Shown: one piece after another, positions 30,017 through 40,969 of the stretch | Position numbering within the stretch: the stretch's first letter is position 1 | How the letters are laid out: the number at the start of each line of letters is the position of its first letter | Assembly (NCBI GenBank): GCA_004352715.1 | Contig: SCFE01000005.1 | Span: 3,816,122-3,880,121 of the forward strand | Length of the DNA stretch: 64,000 bases | Source: Hofstenia miamia | Taxonomy: Eukaryota > Xenacoelomorpha > Acoela | Direction of reading: 5' to 3' | Made by a program: the position numbers and the translations under genes | The notes under the pieces: generated by a model | Told to the model about the DNA's origin: nothing | Databases searched by the model: none | Seen by the model: the letters and a program-made list of their open reading frames with translations, nothing else

Positions 30017-31655
30017 TTTTTCCTAAATTCAGTTACTAAATTAATATCCCATATTTTGGGGTCATATTTCGTTTTATTTTTTACTGCCCTCTGGGGCATT
30101 ATTCTTCTTTTAACTTCAGGTTCATCATTTTTAAGTCTATATTCTTCCTGGAATTCTTCTTCGTGAACACTATCAAGATCATCCATCTCGGCATAGGTGC
30201 CGTCATTAATTTGTATAATTTTAAATTCCGCATTTTTGTCTAGCATCGTTTGCTCTATGTCTACTATTGCTCGTTTTAGATTTTGGAAGTGCAATAACCT
30301 TTCCGTCATTGAGTTTATAGTTATTATTCGGTAATGTTTGTGTAATAGTGAATGGCCCTGACAACTGTGTTTTTAGCTTCCTTACTTGGTTCACGTCTTT
30401 TATGCGTAAACCTTATCCCTTCCTTGTGTGGTTTCCCGTAAATTTTCTTATTGAAATTTCTTTCTTGTCTTATCACAGATCTTTTCGTGTTGTGACACAT
30501 TGCTTCATGAATTCCTGCAATTTGGTCTTTGATCTTCCTTATATATTCGTTATCCGGCTTGTCGGAGTATGCGTGGTATTGCATCGATATAGGTGTTGCC
30601 ACTTCTCTTCCATACATGGCTTTGTATGGATTCATCCATGTTGAATGTACCGAGGTGTTGTAAAAATATTCTACCATTTCGATGACCTCTCTCCAATCTC
30701 TGCCTCCTATTCTTGATGTTAACACTCTTATTAATTTGATCATTGCTCTATTCAGTCTCTCAACAGCTCTGTTCGCTTGCGGATGATATGCTGTTGTTTT
30801 TTCAGTTAAAATTTCCATCAATTTAGTCATTTCTTCGAATAATTTGCTTTGGAATTGTACTCCTCTGTCCGATAATATTGTTTGCATTGGTCCAAATTTC
30901 AGTATACATTCCTTCATGATTTTCTCTGCCACTATTTTTGCTGTTGTCGAATCTAATGAGATCATTCATGCATACTTTGTGAAATTATCCACCAATACTA
31001 GGATGTATTGATATCCCTAATCATCCTGCGATAATTTTTCCAAATCAACATGCACAATTTCATTTGGTGCAGTTGCTATTATTTTTTCCAGTGATGCCGT
31101 CTGTCTTGGGAAATGGCTTTTGTTGTTTATCAGGCACGTTGTACACTTGTTAATTATGTCTTCCACCGTCCTTCTAATACTTGTTGTTATGAATCTTGCA
31201 TTAAATGTTTTTTCTGTTTGAATTATCCCAATATGTCCGTTTTCGTGTACTTTCCTTACCAATTCCCTTTTGTAGTACTCAGGAATTGCTATCCTTAGCG
31301 TTTTTCCTTCAACATATAGAAGTCCATTGTTATTTACCTTCCATTTGTATCTTTGGAAATAGCTATTAGCTTCTTTCCCTAGAATCTTTTTCTCATCACG
31401 CACTTTTTCTATTATTTCTCTCAAAATGATATCTGTTTGTTGTTTCTCAATTATGTCGTTTTCAGTGATCTCTTCTTTGATTGTTATGGGCATTATTGTG
31501 TACCCTTTCTTATCTGCATTGATTTCGGGTAATACTTTGTACTCGTTATGAGGTAAGAATTGAAATTGTTTCTTTTCCCCATCTATTTTTTCAATATCTC
31601 TTTGATACTCCGATAGGCCCGTCCAAAAATCTGCATTTTTGTGCAGTGTGCCCTT
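29902..31655 (-). pseudogene. Element C integrase
   Basis: The HHCC region (HENGHIGIIQTEK, CTTC) and DDE core motifs HVDLEKLSQDD, SDRGVQFQS and NRAVERLN are visible, so the third catalytic glutamate is present. A stop near 31017-31019 interrupts the core between the first two motifs. The C-terminal GPF region is shifted near 30320-30350, and the acidic tail (EEEFQEEYRLKNDEPEVKRR) is in the frame 29902-30309. The broken RNase H end adjoins at about 31650. Confidence 0.8.
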
Positions 31656-32880
31656 TCAGTGTTCTATTGTGAACTTGAATTGATTAAGATACTCAATCCA
31701 TCGCGACACTATTGATGATTTATCACCTGAAAACTTTTTTAACCATGCTAGTCCGCTATTATCAGTTCTTACTTTAAAGTTTTGCCTTATCAAGAAATAA
31801 CGAAATTTTTTAATACTGCCCACTAACGCCAACATTTCCAATTTAGTCGATCCATAATTTTCTTCACTCTGTTTGAGTTTTCTACTGAAGAACTGTGTAG
31901 GTACTTCTTTTCGATCTTTTATCTGCCCCAGACATACACCTATGGCGACATTACTTGCATCGCAATCTAAGATAAATTCCTTCTCATAGTCAGGTGCGTT
32001 CAGTGATGGCATCTTACTTAACTCACTCTTTATCTTGTCTAACTGTTCTTGCTCATTCCATGTCCATTCGAAAATCTTATTTTTCTTTAACAATGTCGTC
32101 ATTTTGTTTGTCTTATGGGCTACATTTGCTATAAAAGATCCATAGTAGTTTATAAATCCCATTATTCTCTGTAGGTCTTTTTTCGTTTTCGGACTATTAA
32201 TGTTCTATATCATTTCTTTTGCATTGTTCTTCATTTTTATCTCTCCTTTCTGTATTTGTCTTCCTAAGAATACTACTTGTGTTTTCAGAATTTCACATTT
32301 TTTCCGTTTACACGCAGTCCTCTGTTATACAGAATTGTTAATGTTCTGTCAAGTTTTTCCATATGCTCCTCAATTGTATCACTTGCTATTAAAATCTCAT
32401 CTATGTATGCACTTACTCATTTTTCAATGTTTTTGTTATTTTGCTTGAGCACCTTTGTTACATACCTTTGAAAGGTAGCCAGCGCATTACATAATCCAAA
32501 AGCCATGTACATCCATTCAAATAGGCCATATGGCGTTATAAATGCTGTCTTTTCGATGTCTTTAGGCTCCATTGGCACCTGCCAATAAGCCTTACATAAG
32601 TCTATACAGGTGTAATACTTATTTTTGCTATCTTCTATCCTTGGAAGTGGGTATGCGTCTTTCTTTGTAAAGTCATTGAGCTTGCGAAAATCTATGCATA
32701 GCCTATACTTTTTCCCTTGTTTGACAAAGACCATCAGCGCAGCATATGGGCTTTCACTGGGTCTTATTATCTTGTTGTCTATTAGTTCATTCAGAATGGT
32801 ATTGTAATTTTCTTTCAAATTTTCTGGTACTCTCCTACATGGTAATCTTATCAGTTTATCCGTTAGTCGTTATAATTTTG
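31656..32880 (-). pseudogene. Element C reverse transcriptase and RNase H
   Basis: The frames 32417-32818 and 31656-32162 hold RLCIDFRKLND, TCIDLCKAYWQVPM, the RNase H motifs LDCDASNVAIGVCL and KLEMLALV, and RTDNSGLAWL. The catalytic YIDD is changed to YIDE (near 32395-32405), which should abolish polymerase activity. About 14 residues after KKDAYPLPRIED are missing relative to A. Stops occur between the two frames. Confidence 0.8.
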
Positions 32881-33017
32881 TGTGTTTCTCCCACCGCTTT
32901 TCCAACACTTATCTCTCCGAAGTTGAATATTTTTGAGTGTTTTTGTAGGATTTCGACCAATTTTTCTCTTTCTCTTTCATTCAGATGCTGATAGTCCATT
33001 TCGTTAATTTCTGGTAT

Positions 33018-33768
33018 CTAATACTCATTGTCTTCTTCTATTATGTTAATTGCCTTATTCACTGTCATATTTTCCGTTTTTACTCTCTTCCCTTTTATCT
33101 TAAGGGTGTCTCTTTTTATGTTAACTATGTCGTTAGTCGCATTTAATATCAGTATAGTACCTTTACCCTTCTTTACTGTGCACAGGCTTGATGGAATTGA
33201 TAATTTCTTCATATTGATTCCTTTCTGATCATATATCATGATTTCTGCACTCATATCATTTCCTGTTTCTATCTGGCCCATTTTCCAATTATTTGGTAAT
33301 ATTTATATATCCTCACTTAATTAAAATTGTATTACCTTCGTGTTTTCTTCTTCTTCATGGGTTGTTACTATTTCTTCCTGTACCGATATTGTTTTATTCA
33401 TATAATCTATGATGCACTTATTTGTCAGAAAATCGTTTCCAAGTATCACTTCATACAGTAATGAGTTTTTCTCTGTGTCTATAACCATAAACGTTTGTGA
33501 GAACGTCGTGTTCACTATTCGAATTGGTACCTCTTCCAGTTTGCCTTTTATGTCAATATAATCTCCCGATGCGTTCTTTTTGTAGATTTTGTCTTTCGAA
33601 TCCTATCCTCGATGCACACTCATCAGTAATAATTGATATTACTGCTCTCGTATCTATAGTTGCTTTGACCATTACTCCATTAATTACAACTGTGATTGTA
33701 CTTGTTTTGATCAAGTCTGTTACGATTAGAATGGGTGCACGTTTTATTGGAGACAGCACTCCTTTTAG
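33018..33768 (-). pseudogene. Element C protease and spacer
   Basis: The -1 frame after the slippery site starts like that of element A (LSPIKRAPILIVTDLIK). The active-site motif is DTR in place of DTG, so the enzyme is dead. The second motif YEVILGNDFL is present at about 33430-33470. Frame breaks lie near 33600 and 33310. Confidence 0.8.
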
Positions 33769-33774
33769 TTTAAA
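33749..33774 (-). promoter_or_regulatory. Candidate -1 frameshift signal of element C
   Basis: TTTAAAC (33774-33768, minus strand) is in the gag frame and followed by TAA. Then come five spacer bases, GGAG (33762-33759), six bases and CTCC (33752-33749). Only one copy is present, unlike element A. Confidence 0.75.
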
Positions 33775-34136
33775 GTATCACTGTCCGTTTCTTCATTTTG
33801 TTCTTCTTCATCCTCATCATCTAGCAAGTATTCCTCTTCAAAATATGCTTCTTCCTCATCAATTAAATTGACTTGTCGCTTGCAATATTTTTTCATGTGG
33901 CCTTCCTTACAGTACATTTAGCATTTTAAGTCTTTTCTATTTATTCTTTTTATTGTACCATCTTTTAGTTTTATTTTTATAATTTCATCTCTGGGTTTTT
34001 TTGTATCTTCTTGTCCTGTTGCTTTACTATTACTATTTGTCATTGATAATGGTACTGCCTTTACCATTGCTGATTTTTCGTTTATCCGAACATTGTTTTC
34101 CATTGTCACTTGTATAGCTAACCCTTTCCTTATCAT
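33775..34136 (-). pseudogene. Element C gag end with zinc knuckle
   Basis: The frame reads RKDLKC, then a stop, then YCKEGHMKKYCKRQ, so the C-x2-C-x4-H-x4-C knuckle has one internal stop where element A has Q. An acidic tail with EEEAYFEEEYLLDDEDEEE precedes the frameshift site. It corresponds to nucleocapsid. Confidence 0.75.
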
Positions 34137-35150
34137 TCTGTCTAGGGAATCATCAGCATCACACTTTATTTCAAACTGTTGTCAAATTGGATATGGTAGT
34201 CCCTTGCAAATATGCAAAAACAAGTCATATTTTGAATATGTTCATTCTCTTGAACTTAACTTTAACAATCTTTCTACCTGGGACATGTAATTACGTAGAT
34301 CTTCTCTCTTATTCATTTTCATACTGTTTAGTAACATCTGATATTGGCTTTTAAAGCTTTCATCGTTGTAATATTGTTGGTACTCTCCTCACTAACTCCT
34401 TATAATTTGTTTTCGTTTCTATGTCCAGTATTAAATAGTGTTGATATGCTGCACCCTCAAAGTAAAGGGGAAATCTCGCTGCAGCTTGTCTCTCTGTAAC
34501 CTTTCTTTCCTTCATGCTCATTTCGAACATTTGGACCCATTTGTTGAACGTCGGTGAGTAGCTATCAACTCTTCGTGTGAATTTAGGGAGGATTGCTTTA
34601 CATGCTGGTGTGTCTATGTCTTCTTCCTCTGATAATATAGTATCATTGAATGTAGGCTTTATCTCTCCCGGTTTTTTTGCAATTTTCCTTTACCTGTTTT
34701 GTTATGGTAGTAACTAATTTTTCCATAAATTCTTGCTCAGTTTCGCATTGTTTGCAAATTTCTATTGGCGTCTCTCTTGTCGGCATTGCTCTGTTTAGCT
34801 CTTCTGGCTTTCAGTTATTATGGTTTCTATCACTTTGGCGTTTCCTTCTTCCTTGTTCTCCTTTTCTTCATTAGTTAATACCATTAATCTAATTTCATCT
34901 TTCAAATTATCAATTTATATTTGCTTTGTGATGTTTTCTTTGAGATTTACGTTTTCATCATGTATCTGGTTCATAAGTTGTTGTAACTTTTCGCTTTGTG
35001 CTTTGATTTCCTTATTTGCCTCCGTTAACTTTTCAATTTGTTTTTGGAACAAATTTCACTGTTCCGTCAATCTCATACTTGTATCTTGCATTATTTCCTC
35101 AATACGTCTTTCTTTTTCGGCATTTGCTACCTCCACTTCGAACATTCATT
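34137..35150 (-). pseudogene. Element C gag, capsid and N-terminal coiled coil
   Basis: A helical, Lys/Glu/Gln-rich N-terminus (about 34850-35150) looks like a coiled coil. It is followed by LPKFTRRVDSYSPTFNKW and ARFPLYFEGAAYQHYLIL, the capsid start also seen in element B (LPKFTGKIDE). Several stops and shifts are present around 34380, 34280 and 35050. Element A lacks this whole region. Confidence 0.7.
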
Positions 35151-35153
35151 GTG

Positions 35154-36265
35154 TTAATTAATTTGCATTAGCTTTCCTGAATGCTTAACTAATCACAGTG
35201 TATTTAGATTGAGAGCAGTGAATGGAATACAGGGTCAAAACCTGGCGCTGATCTATGCGCATCAAAAAACATCTTCATTGGTGACAGCTCCAACGTCTAC
35301 TTGAACTTCGCAGCAGAAACCAGTTGGTGAATCAGTGCGTGGCTAGTTAACTCAGTGATAGTGTGTGTGTGATAACTTAATAATTTAGTGCATTGATTGT
35401 CCTTGTTATTATTACTATATAAATAAAAGGAAATAATGCAACCGTGGTGCTTTAGCTTTTTATTTTTCCTTACATTTAATAGCCCTACATATATAGCGAT
35501 ATATGTTAGCCCTTCGTACATGTGAACAATCAATGCAGTCGGCAGGAAAATTAGTTCGTAAATCTGTCGATGGTGCACTAAATTACTAAATAGTAAATAC
35601 ATCGTACAAAAGAACTGTACAGTAAACGTGTAGAGCAATCTAAAAGTAATCATAATAATCTGTAAGCAATGAACGATAGGAAAGCTATAACGGGTAAAAA
35701 TCCCTATCCCTTATTCGTAACCTATAAGCACATCGAGAAATCTCAGCTACCGCCCTCACCGGGCTTTTGAAAGGCTGAGTGTGAGGCTGCTCCAGAATTC
35801 CGTTAATTGTATTCGGGGACCACCGTACGATTACTCTAGTGCTTGAACCTTTAGCTTTCCATTTAAATATTAAATCTGACAGAAAGTAAAGAAGTAAATC
35901 CAATAAAATTTGTTCATCAGGGAATCCAACAATCAACCTATATTTATAGCACATTTAAGTAAATAATCAAACACTCGGCTAGTAACTGTTGATTGAAGCT
36001 TGTTTACAATTTTCCCCTCGCGTTTCTTTGTTCTGCTTTAATTACGCAACGTCAGCATTAATTAGTGTACGCTGTTTGGTCATCTTGATGTTTGCCAAAT
36101 ACTCCCAAGTTAATTTACATATCAAACTGCTCCAAACTTTTACAAATTAAATAATCTATCATATCCATGTGTTGTACAATTTAATCAATATTACATTTTA
36201 GTCTTAGTTACTTCCATTCTTTCTCTCATTTTGACCACACATGGCTTCTGATGGATTATGCCACA
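35154..36265 (-). repeat. Element C 5' LTR, inner end missing
   Basis: It starts TGTGGCATAATCC at 36265 on the minus strand and matches the 3' LTR until about 35154, then runs straight into the gag start region. The last 45 or so bases of LTR, the primer binding site and the leader are absent. Confidence 0.8.
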
Positions 36266-36840
36266 ATATGAAAAAGGACCAAGATCCTACGGTGTTTATT
36301 GAAATCATTTTTGCCTTGTTCATGTATTCCAGTGGAAAATATATCGGAAGTAAGCTCATTTAAAATACTTGGAATTACCTTCCAGCAAAACTTTAAGTTT
36401 TATTAATATGGAAAAAGTTAATTAATTATTTATACTCACAAAAGTATATATTTGAAGATCTAAAAAGTAACTTCAATATCAAAGAAAGAAATATAGTTTT
36501 TGAATCACTAATTGTTAGCAAACTTAGATATTGTTTAGTAATTTATGGTAGTGATGATACACTTCTTAAAAACATAAATTCATTTTTGAGAAAATGTTAT
36601 GATAGACATACTGACAAAGTATATGATATTTTTGAAATGCGTTGCAGAGCTGATTTCAATTTATACACAGGTATAATGAAATCATCAAACCACCATTGTA
36701 CGAATGTTTCATGAAAAATAAAAGGCCGGCACATACATCAAGATCTTTGAAGTTGTATCATCTACCCTTATGTAGGACAGAAACTTTCAAAAAGTATTTT
36801 GTGAACAGGGTTCTGTCTACATTATAATAATGTAGCAGTC
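36266..36840 (+). pseudogene. CR1-like LINE, 3' part after element C
   Basis: After TATG the codon phase of the interrupted RT resumes (EKGPRSYGVY). Further on the frame reads FEDLKSNFNIKERNIVFESL, IVSKLRYCLVIYGSDD and LRKCYDRHTDKVYDIFEMR, the usual C-terminal tail of CR1-like RT. It ends near 36840 without a clear poly-A or microsatellite. Confidence 0.7.
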
Positions 36841-36992
36841 GTTGAAACTGAGAAAATATCTACAACTCCTCACATATGTTGTTTACACATTGTATTATTA
36901 GTTTAACTTATATTTATTTTTTGTTTTAGTTTTGTATTTTAGTTTTTGCTAACCTGTATTTGGTTTTAGCCTATAATAAATGTATTAATGTC
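36841..36992. other. Short AT-rich spacer
   Basis: Nothing recognised between two LINE relics of opposite orientation. Confidence 0.4.
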
Positions 36993-37870
36993 TTAATGTG
37001 ACGGCAACCAAACAAATTCCAGCTTATCGTCAATTTGCAATAGCGTGGTATATTTGTGAGGATGTTGCAGTGATTTTAATTTGAAGACCATCCGCAAATT
37101 ACAGGTGAAATACTTCAGGATATTCAAATAGGAGTGTCGATAACACGGATATATACATGGTGAAAAGAACGGGACCAATTACAGAGCCTTGTGGGACGCC
37201 ACAGTTTAGCGGACTGCTAGAGGAAGATGAATTCACAGATGAAATATGAATGAATCAACTGAAGAACAGTACCATCAAAGATAAAACTATGTCTTAAACG
37301 GCGTAGCAAGACAACATGGTCAAACAATGTCAAAGGCTGATGAGAGGCCAGTCAGAATAAGCATTGAGCAGAGATTCTTGTCATGGGCAACCCATAACTT
37401 ATCATAGGCTGAAAGCAAGCACGTTCTGTTGAATGTTCGAAACGGTACGTGCTCTGTCTGGGGTCAAGTAACTCATTAGAAGAGAGATGATTTAGGATCT
37501 GATCGAGTATGACACAGTTCAACACTTTTGAAAAAAATCGGAAGAAGAGATACAGGACGAAAGCTTTTCGGTTGAGCAGGATCAAGATTGGGTTTTTTAA
37601 GGATAGGAATTACTGATGCCTCTTTCCACATGCCCGGAAAGGAACCACAATAGAGAGACGAATAAATTATGTTAGTAACAATGGAAATGATTTCATCAGT
37701 GGAGAGAATATTTGATATGGGGGCAATGTCTAACGGGCATATTGTTTTCTTTGACTTTGATGTAATTTTCCAAACTTGGTTGGGTGACGGGAGAATCAAT
37801 GACGAAAAGGAAAATGATATATCACGAGGTGGATCTAAAGGCACATCATTTATGCAAAAATTATCTCTTC
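36993..37870 (-). pseudogene. L2-like LINE reverse transcriptase core
   Basis: On the minus strand: KTICPLDIAPISNIL, GSFPGMWKEASVIPILKKP, SFRPVSLLPIFFK, LNHLSSNELLDPRQS, a motif A close to LSSAFDIVDH and a motif C of FADG where FADD is expected. The motif C change and frameshifts near 37480-37580 and 37350 mark it inactive. It could be the upstream part of the same family as the tail at 24206-24620, though the two are 12 kb apart. Confidence 0.75.
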
Positions 37871-37941
37871 AAAACTTAATATGTATCCCATGATGATAAA
37901 AGCAGTTGAGATTGCGATGTCAGTGTGCAAAAATAATAGGT

Positions 37942-37965
37942 GAATATATATATATATATATAGAG

Positions 37966-38023
<58 letters not shown>

Positions 38024-38062
38024 ATCTATCTATCTATCTATCTATATCTATCTATATCTATC
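37942..38062. repeat. (TA)n with TCTA and GA microsatellite
   Basis: Alternating TA runs, a short GAGAGA block and TCTA/TATC units over about 120 bases. Confidence 0.95.
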
Positions 38063-38099
38063 AAGTACTACTGTCGTCAACATCTCTGCATTTTTAAAA

Positions 38100-38640
38100 A
38101 CTCCTTTCTAAATTAGGTATCCAGTCTGATTCAATACTGCAACCACTTCCTTGTCTTGCTGTAAATCTGTAGTGTGTGATGAAGAGTTAGCAATTATAGA
38201 TGATCTCATACTTGTACCTATTACGCACATTCCTGAAGAACTGTCAGCAATATATTATATTTGTGGAATGATAACATTTAAGTAAAAACTTAAAAGTGAT
38301 CAATTGGTTAATGATTCAGGTGAGTTTACTAATTTACTTAATCGTGGAGGTCTTTCTTGTCCCAATAAAGATCTTTATGCGTATGCGCTGGTTACATCCG
38401 GTTTCTTTCAAAATCGAATGAATTATACATGCCGTCAGTGTCTGGAATCTTATTTATGAAGAAATGCAATTTGACTTTTCTAAACAACCCATCAAAGATT
38501 AATTAATACTTTCTTCAGAGATTATATTGGAATGCTAAATGGTCAAATAAGGGATAAAAATAATAAGTCAAATGAAAGACGTAAACGTAAACTTTCTAAG
38601 TGTTAGGAAACTGTTTACATTTATTTTAAACTAACTTTTT
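38100..38640 (+). pseudogene. P-element/THAP9-like transposase C-terminal fragment
   Basis: The plus strand reads SCCKSVVCDEELAIIDDLIL, then EELSAIYYICGMITFK, EFTNLLNRGGLSCPNKDLYA and RKRKLSK-type text. The YICG stretch followed by RGGLSCP is typical of the C-terminal half of P/THAP9-type or related cut-and-paste transposases. Stops occur after TFK and at 38457. The first 39 bases of this coding stretch occur again at 63225. Confidence 0.5.
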
Positions 38641-39191
38641 AACATTTGCGTATATATTTCATATATTTTAAGATTTAGTTCGGGTTATGTTTTTAACCTT
38701 GTATTTATTAGTTTGATTGTATTTTCAATATATCAATATGTAAGATTTCAATATGTAAGATTTTTTAAATATACGTAAGTGATTACAATTAGAAGTTTTG
38801 TATAACTGGAATAGATTAAGTATTACGATTAGTCTCACTAAAATTTATTTTTCTCAATACTGTCAGAATATATTACTTAACGTTTCATTAAGTGTTTCAT
38901 TGTGCGTCCTGTAGTGGTGAGTAGTCCTTAATATATATAACTTCGTAAAGCAACTAAGTTTGAGAAGTTGGGGTTGGATTAGGTTTTGTACTTTTCCAAT
39001 AAATACATGAAGTATCTATATATTTTAATATTTTTATGAAGTTAGGCAAGTAAAATACAAATTTCAAAAATTCACTGGGTTTTAGTGATTTCAAGAAATT
39101 CCTAATTTAAGTGTAACCTGCGTTACAAATACTTATGCTAGGCAATAGGCATAGGTATATAAACTTAATTTTTATCAACTAAAATGTTGCA
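38641..39191. other. AT-rich, unassigned
   Basis: No coding or repeat signal recognised. Confidence 0.4.
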
Positions 39192-39500
39192 TTAAAAATT
39201 ATTAACACAACAAAATATCAAAGCACTAAATGAAAAGATATCGCCAGGACCATATTTGGAGAAGACATTGACAGCAACATCTACGTTTATATCTTTCACA
39301 AGCCATGCTTCAACTTTCATCACTAGTAAGCTTGACAGTCTTTCATTGGACATTGTTGAACGTAAATGACATTTAACTTGTTCTAAACCTGAAAAAAACC
39401 TCTCGTTGTAGGTATAGGAAGCCACAGAACGATTTTGAATAATTTTATTACATCAGCAAAACCTACCTCCATTTCTGATAACTTTTGATAAGCATCCAAG
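39192..39500 (-). pseudogene. hAT transposase C-terminal (dimerisation) fragment
   Basis: The minus strand reads GFADVIKLFKIV, then a break, then TYNERFFSGLEQVKCHLRST and MSNERLSSLLVMKVEAWLVK. The pattern ER-F-S-LK-x-K-x-LRSTM-x-ERLSSL is the hAT dimerisation region. Upstream transposase (to higher coordinates) is not readable, so this is a 3' remnant. Confidence 0.7.
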
Positions 39501-40969
39501 ATATCCAAATTATCGTACTGCAAACAGGTTTAATAGTTCGATAAAATTCGATTTATTACCACTATCATCGTCTTCAAAATGACCACGGAAAGGCAAACCC
39601 TGTACAAAGAAATACAGTTACACGCATTGACATCTTAACATGTGCATGCCTTGGCTTGAATTTCGCGATGACTGCTGGAATCCAATGAATCTGCAATTGA
39701 GAGCATTTCAGATGATCAGATGACTTGATCTTCTGAAAACATTGCAGATTTATGTCTATCACTAAATGCATGTTGATAGAAAGCTGTCACTTATTTCTTT
39801 CCATTTTTAAAAACCTTTGTCAATGAATGATAGGGAGCCATGCTTTTCTCCTTTTGCTATAAAATTAGAGCCAAAGTAACGACAATCAAAACAAAATACA
39901 CCATTCTAAATAATTGAATATCAGATCCATTTATGCGCCTTTTATTATTACAAGCAAGGAAATTGTTCAAAAATGGTTGAACAGGTTCATCAAATTTTGT
40001 CAATGAAATTTCACTGTCTATAGATTTGTGTTTGTGTAGAATATTGAGATTGATCTAAAGATTCTGTTGATGGATCTATAGTTTGAACAGTTGTTCTGGG
40101 TAATTGGATAAGATCGCCAGAGGCAGAACTCTCGGTTTATAAAATGTGCTCTTCCCAATGGGGCTTTTAAAAAATTGGTAAATGTCTGGTTGCTTCATAT
40201 TAAAAAGGTAAAAATGCAGAAAACAAATAACTAAAATAGCATGCTCATAAACACGTACAACCAGGGCTGCGTGCTATGCACATCATGCATGGTTACATTT
40301 TCCTGTTTTTAAAATTTTTGATATTTTGACTTGTGTCCAGATTTAGATTTAGAAAGGGGCATGCCCCCATAAATGACGGCACTGGTCCTAATGTACAATG
40401 CACACAACACAAGTTTACATACGTTTGTTTCGAAAAGCGTTGTTCTGCTGTATATCGAGGATCAGTTGCAACATTTTCTACTAATAAATAACATTTTTCA
40501 TCAAGATCAGTTTTTATGTTAATATGCCAATGAATTGTTTATGCTGTCAATCAACGCTCCACCTTGTCGAACAAGGATAGATTACTGTCAAGGTCTATGA
40601 ATATTATTTTAAGAAAGCCTGATTGTATTTTGGGAAGATATTTGCCCCAAACACAAATCCCCAATAAAATTGGGCAAAATCCTTATAACAGTGATTGCAT
40701 CGGCTTTTTATTTTTATATTTATATTTAACCTTAAGGCTCATTGATTGTTTTTCCAAAAATTTTTTTAGCTAAGTCAATTGGTAGAATCCCTATTCAAAA
40801 ACAAGTTTATTTAATGAAATTCAATGGAAGATTTCGGTTGTTAAACATTGACATGCTACAACTACTTGGCATATCATAACTATAGTTCACGGAATACAGA
40901 TTTACACTATTTGCAACTTAACCTCTTGTTGAATATATCTAGCATGTGCAAGTGTTCCTAAATTTTTCA
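39501..40969. other. Unassigned, possibly decayed hAT element
   Basis: Only small frames without a recognised domain. It may be the decayed body of the hAT element to the left. Confidence 0.3.

Larger units (their letters stand above)
27822..36265 (-). mobile_element. Ty3/gypsy-like LTR retrotransposon, element C
   Basis: On the minus strand: 5' LTR (35154-36265), gag, frameshift signal, protease, RT/RNase H, integrase, QLKG linker, a tiny remnant of the Pol extension, polypurine tract and 3' LTR. It is close to element A. It lies inside a CR1-like LINE; TATG flanks both sides (27820-27823 and 36267-36270), a possible target duplication, though the exact left end is uncertain by two bases. 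Inactivating changes include DTG to DTR in protease and YIDD to YIDE in RT. Confidence 0.85.

Noticed and set aside
33497-33871. Plus-strand frame of 124 codons, matched by a similar one at 1396-1695 on the other strand
   Set aside because: It is the antisense shadow of the identical gag-protease tract in elements A and C, not a conserved antisense gene that I can support.
37906-38097. Open frame over the TA/TCTA tract
   Set aside because: The peptide is a simple Ile-Tyr repeat produced by the microsatellite.
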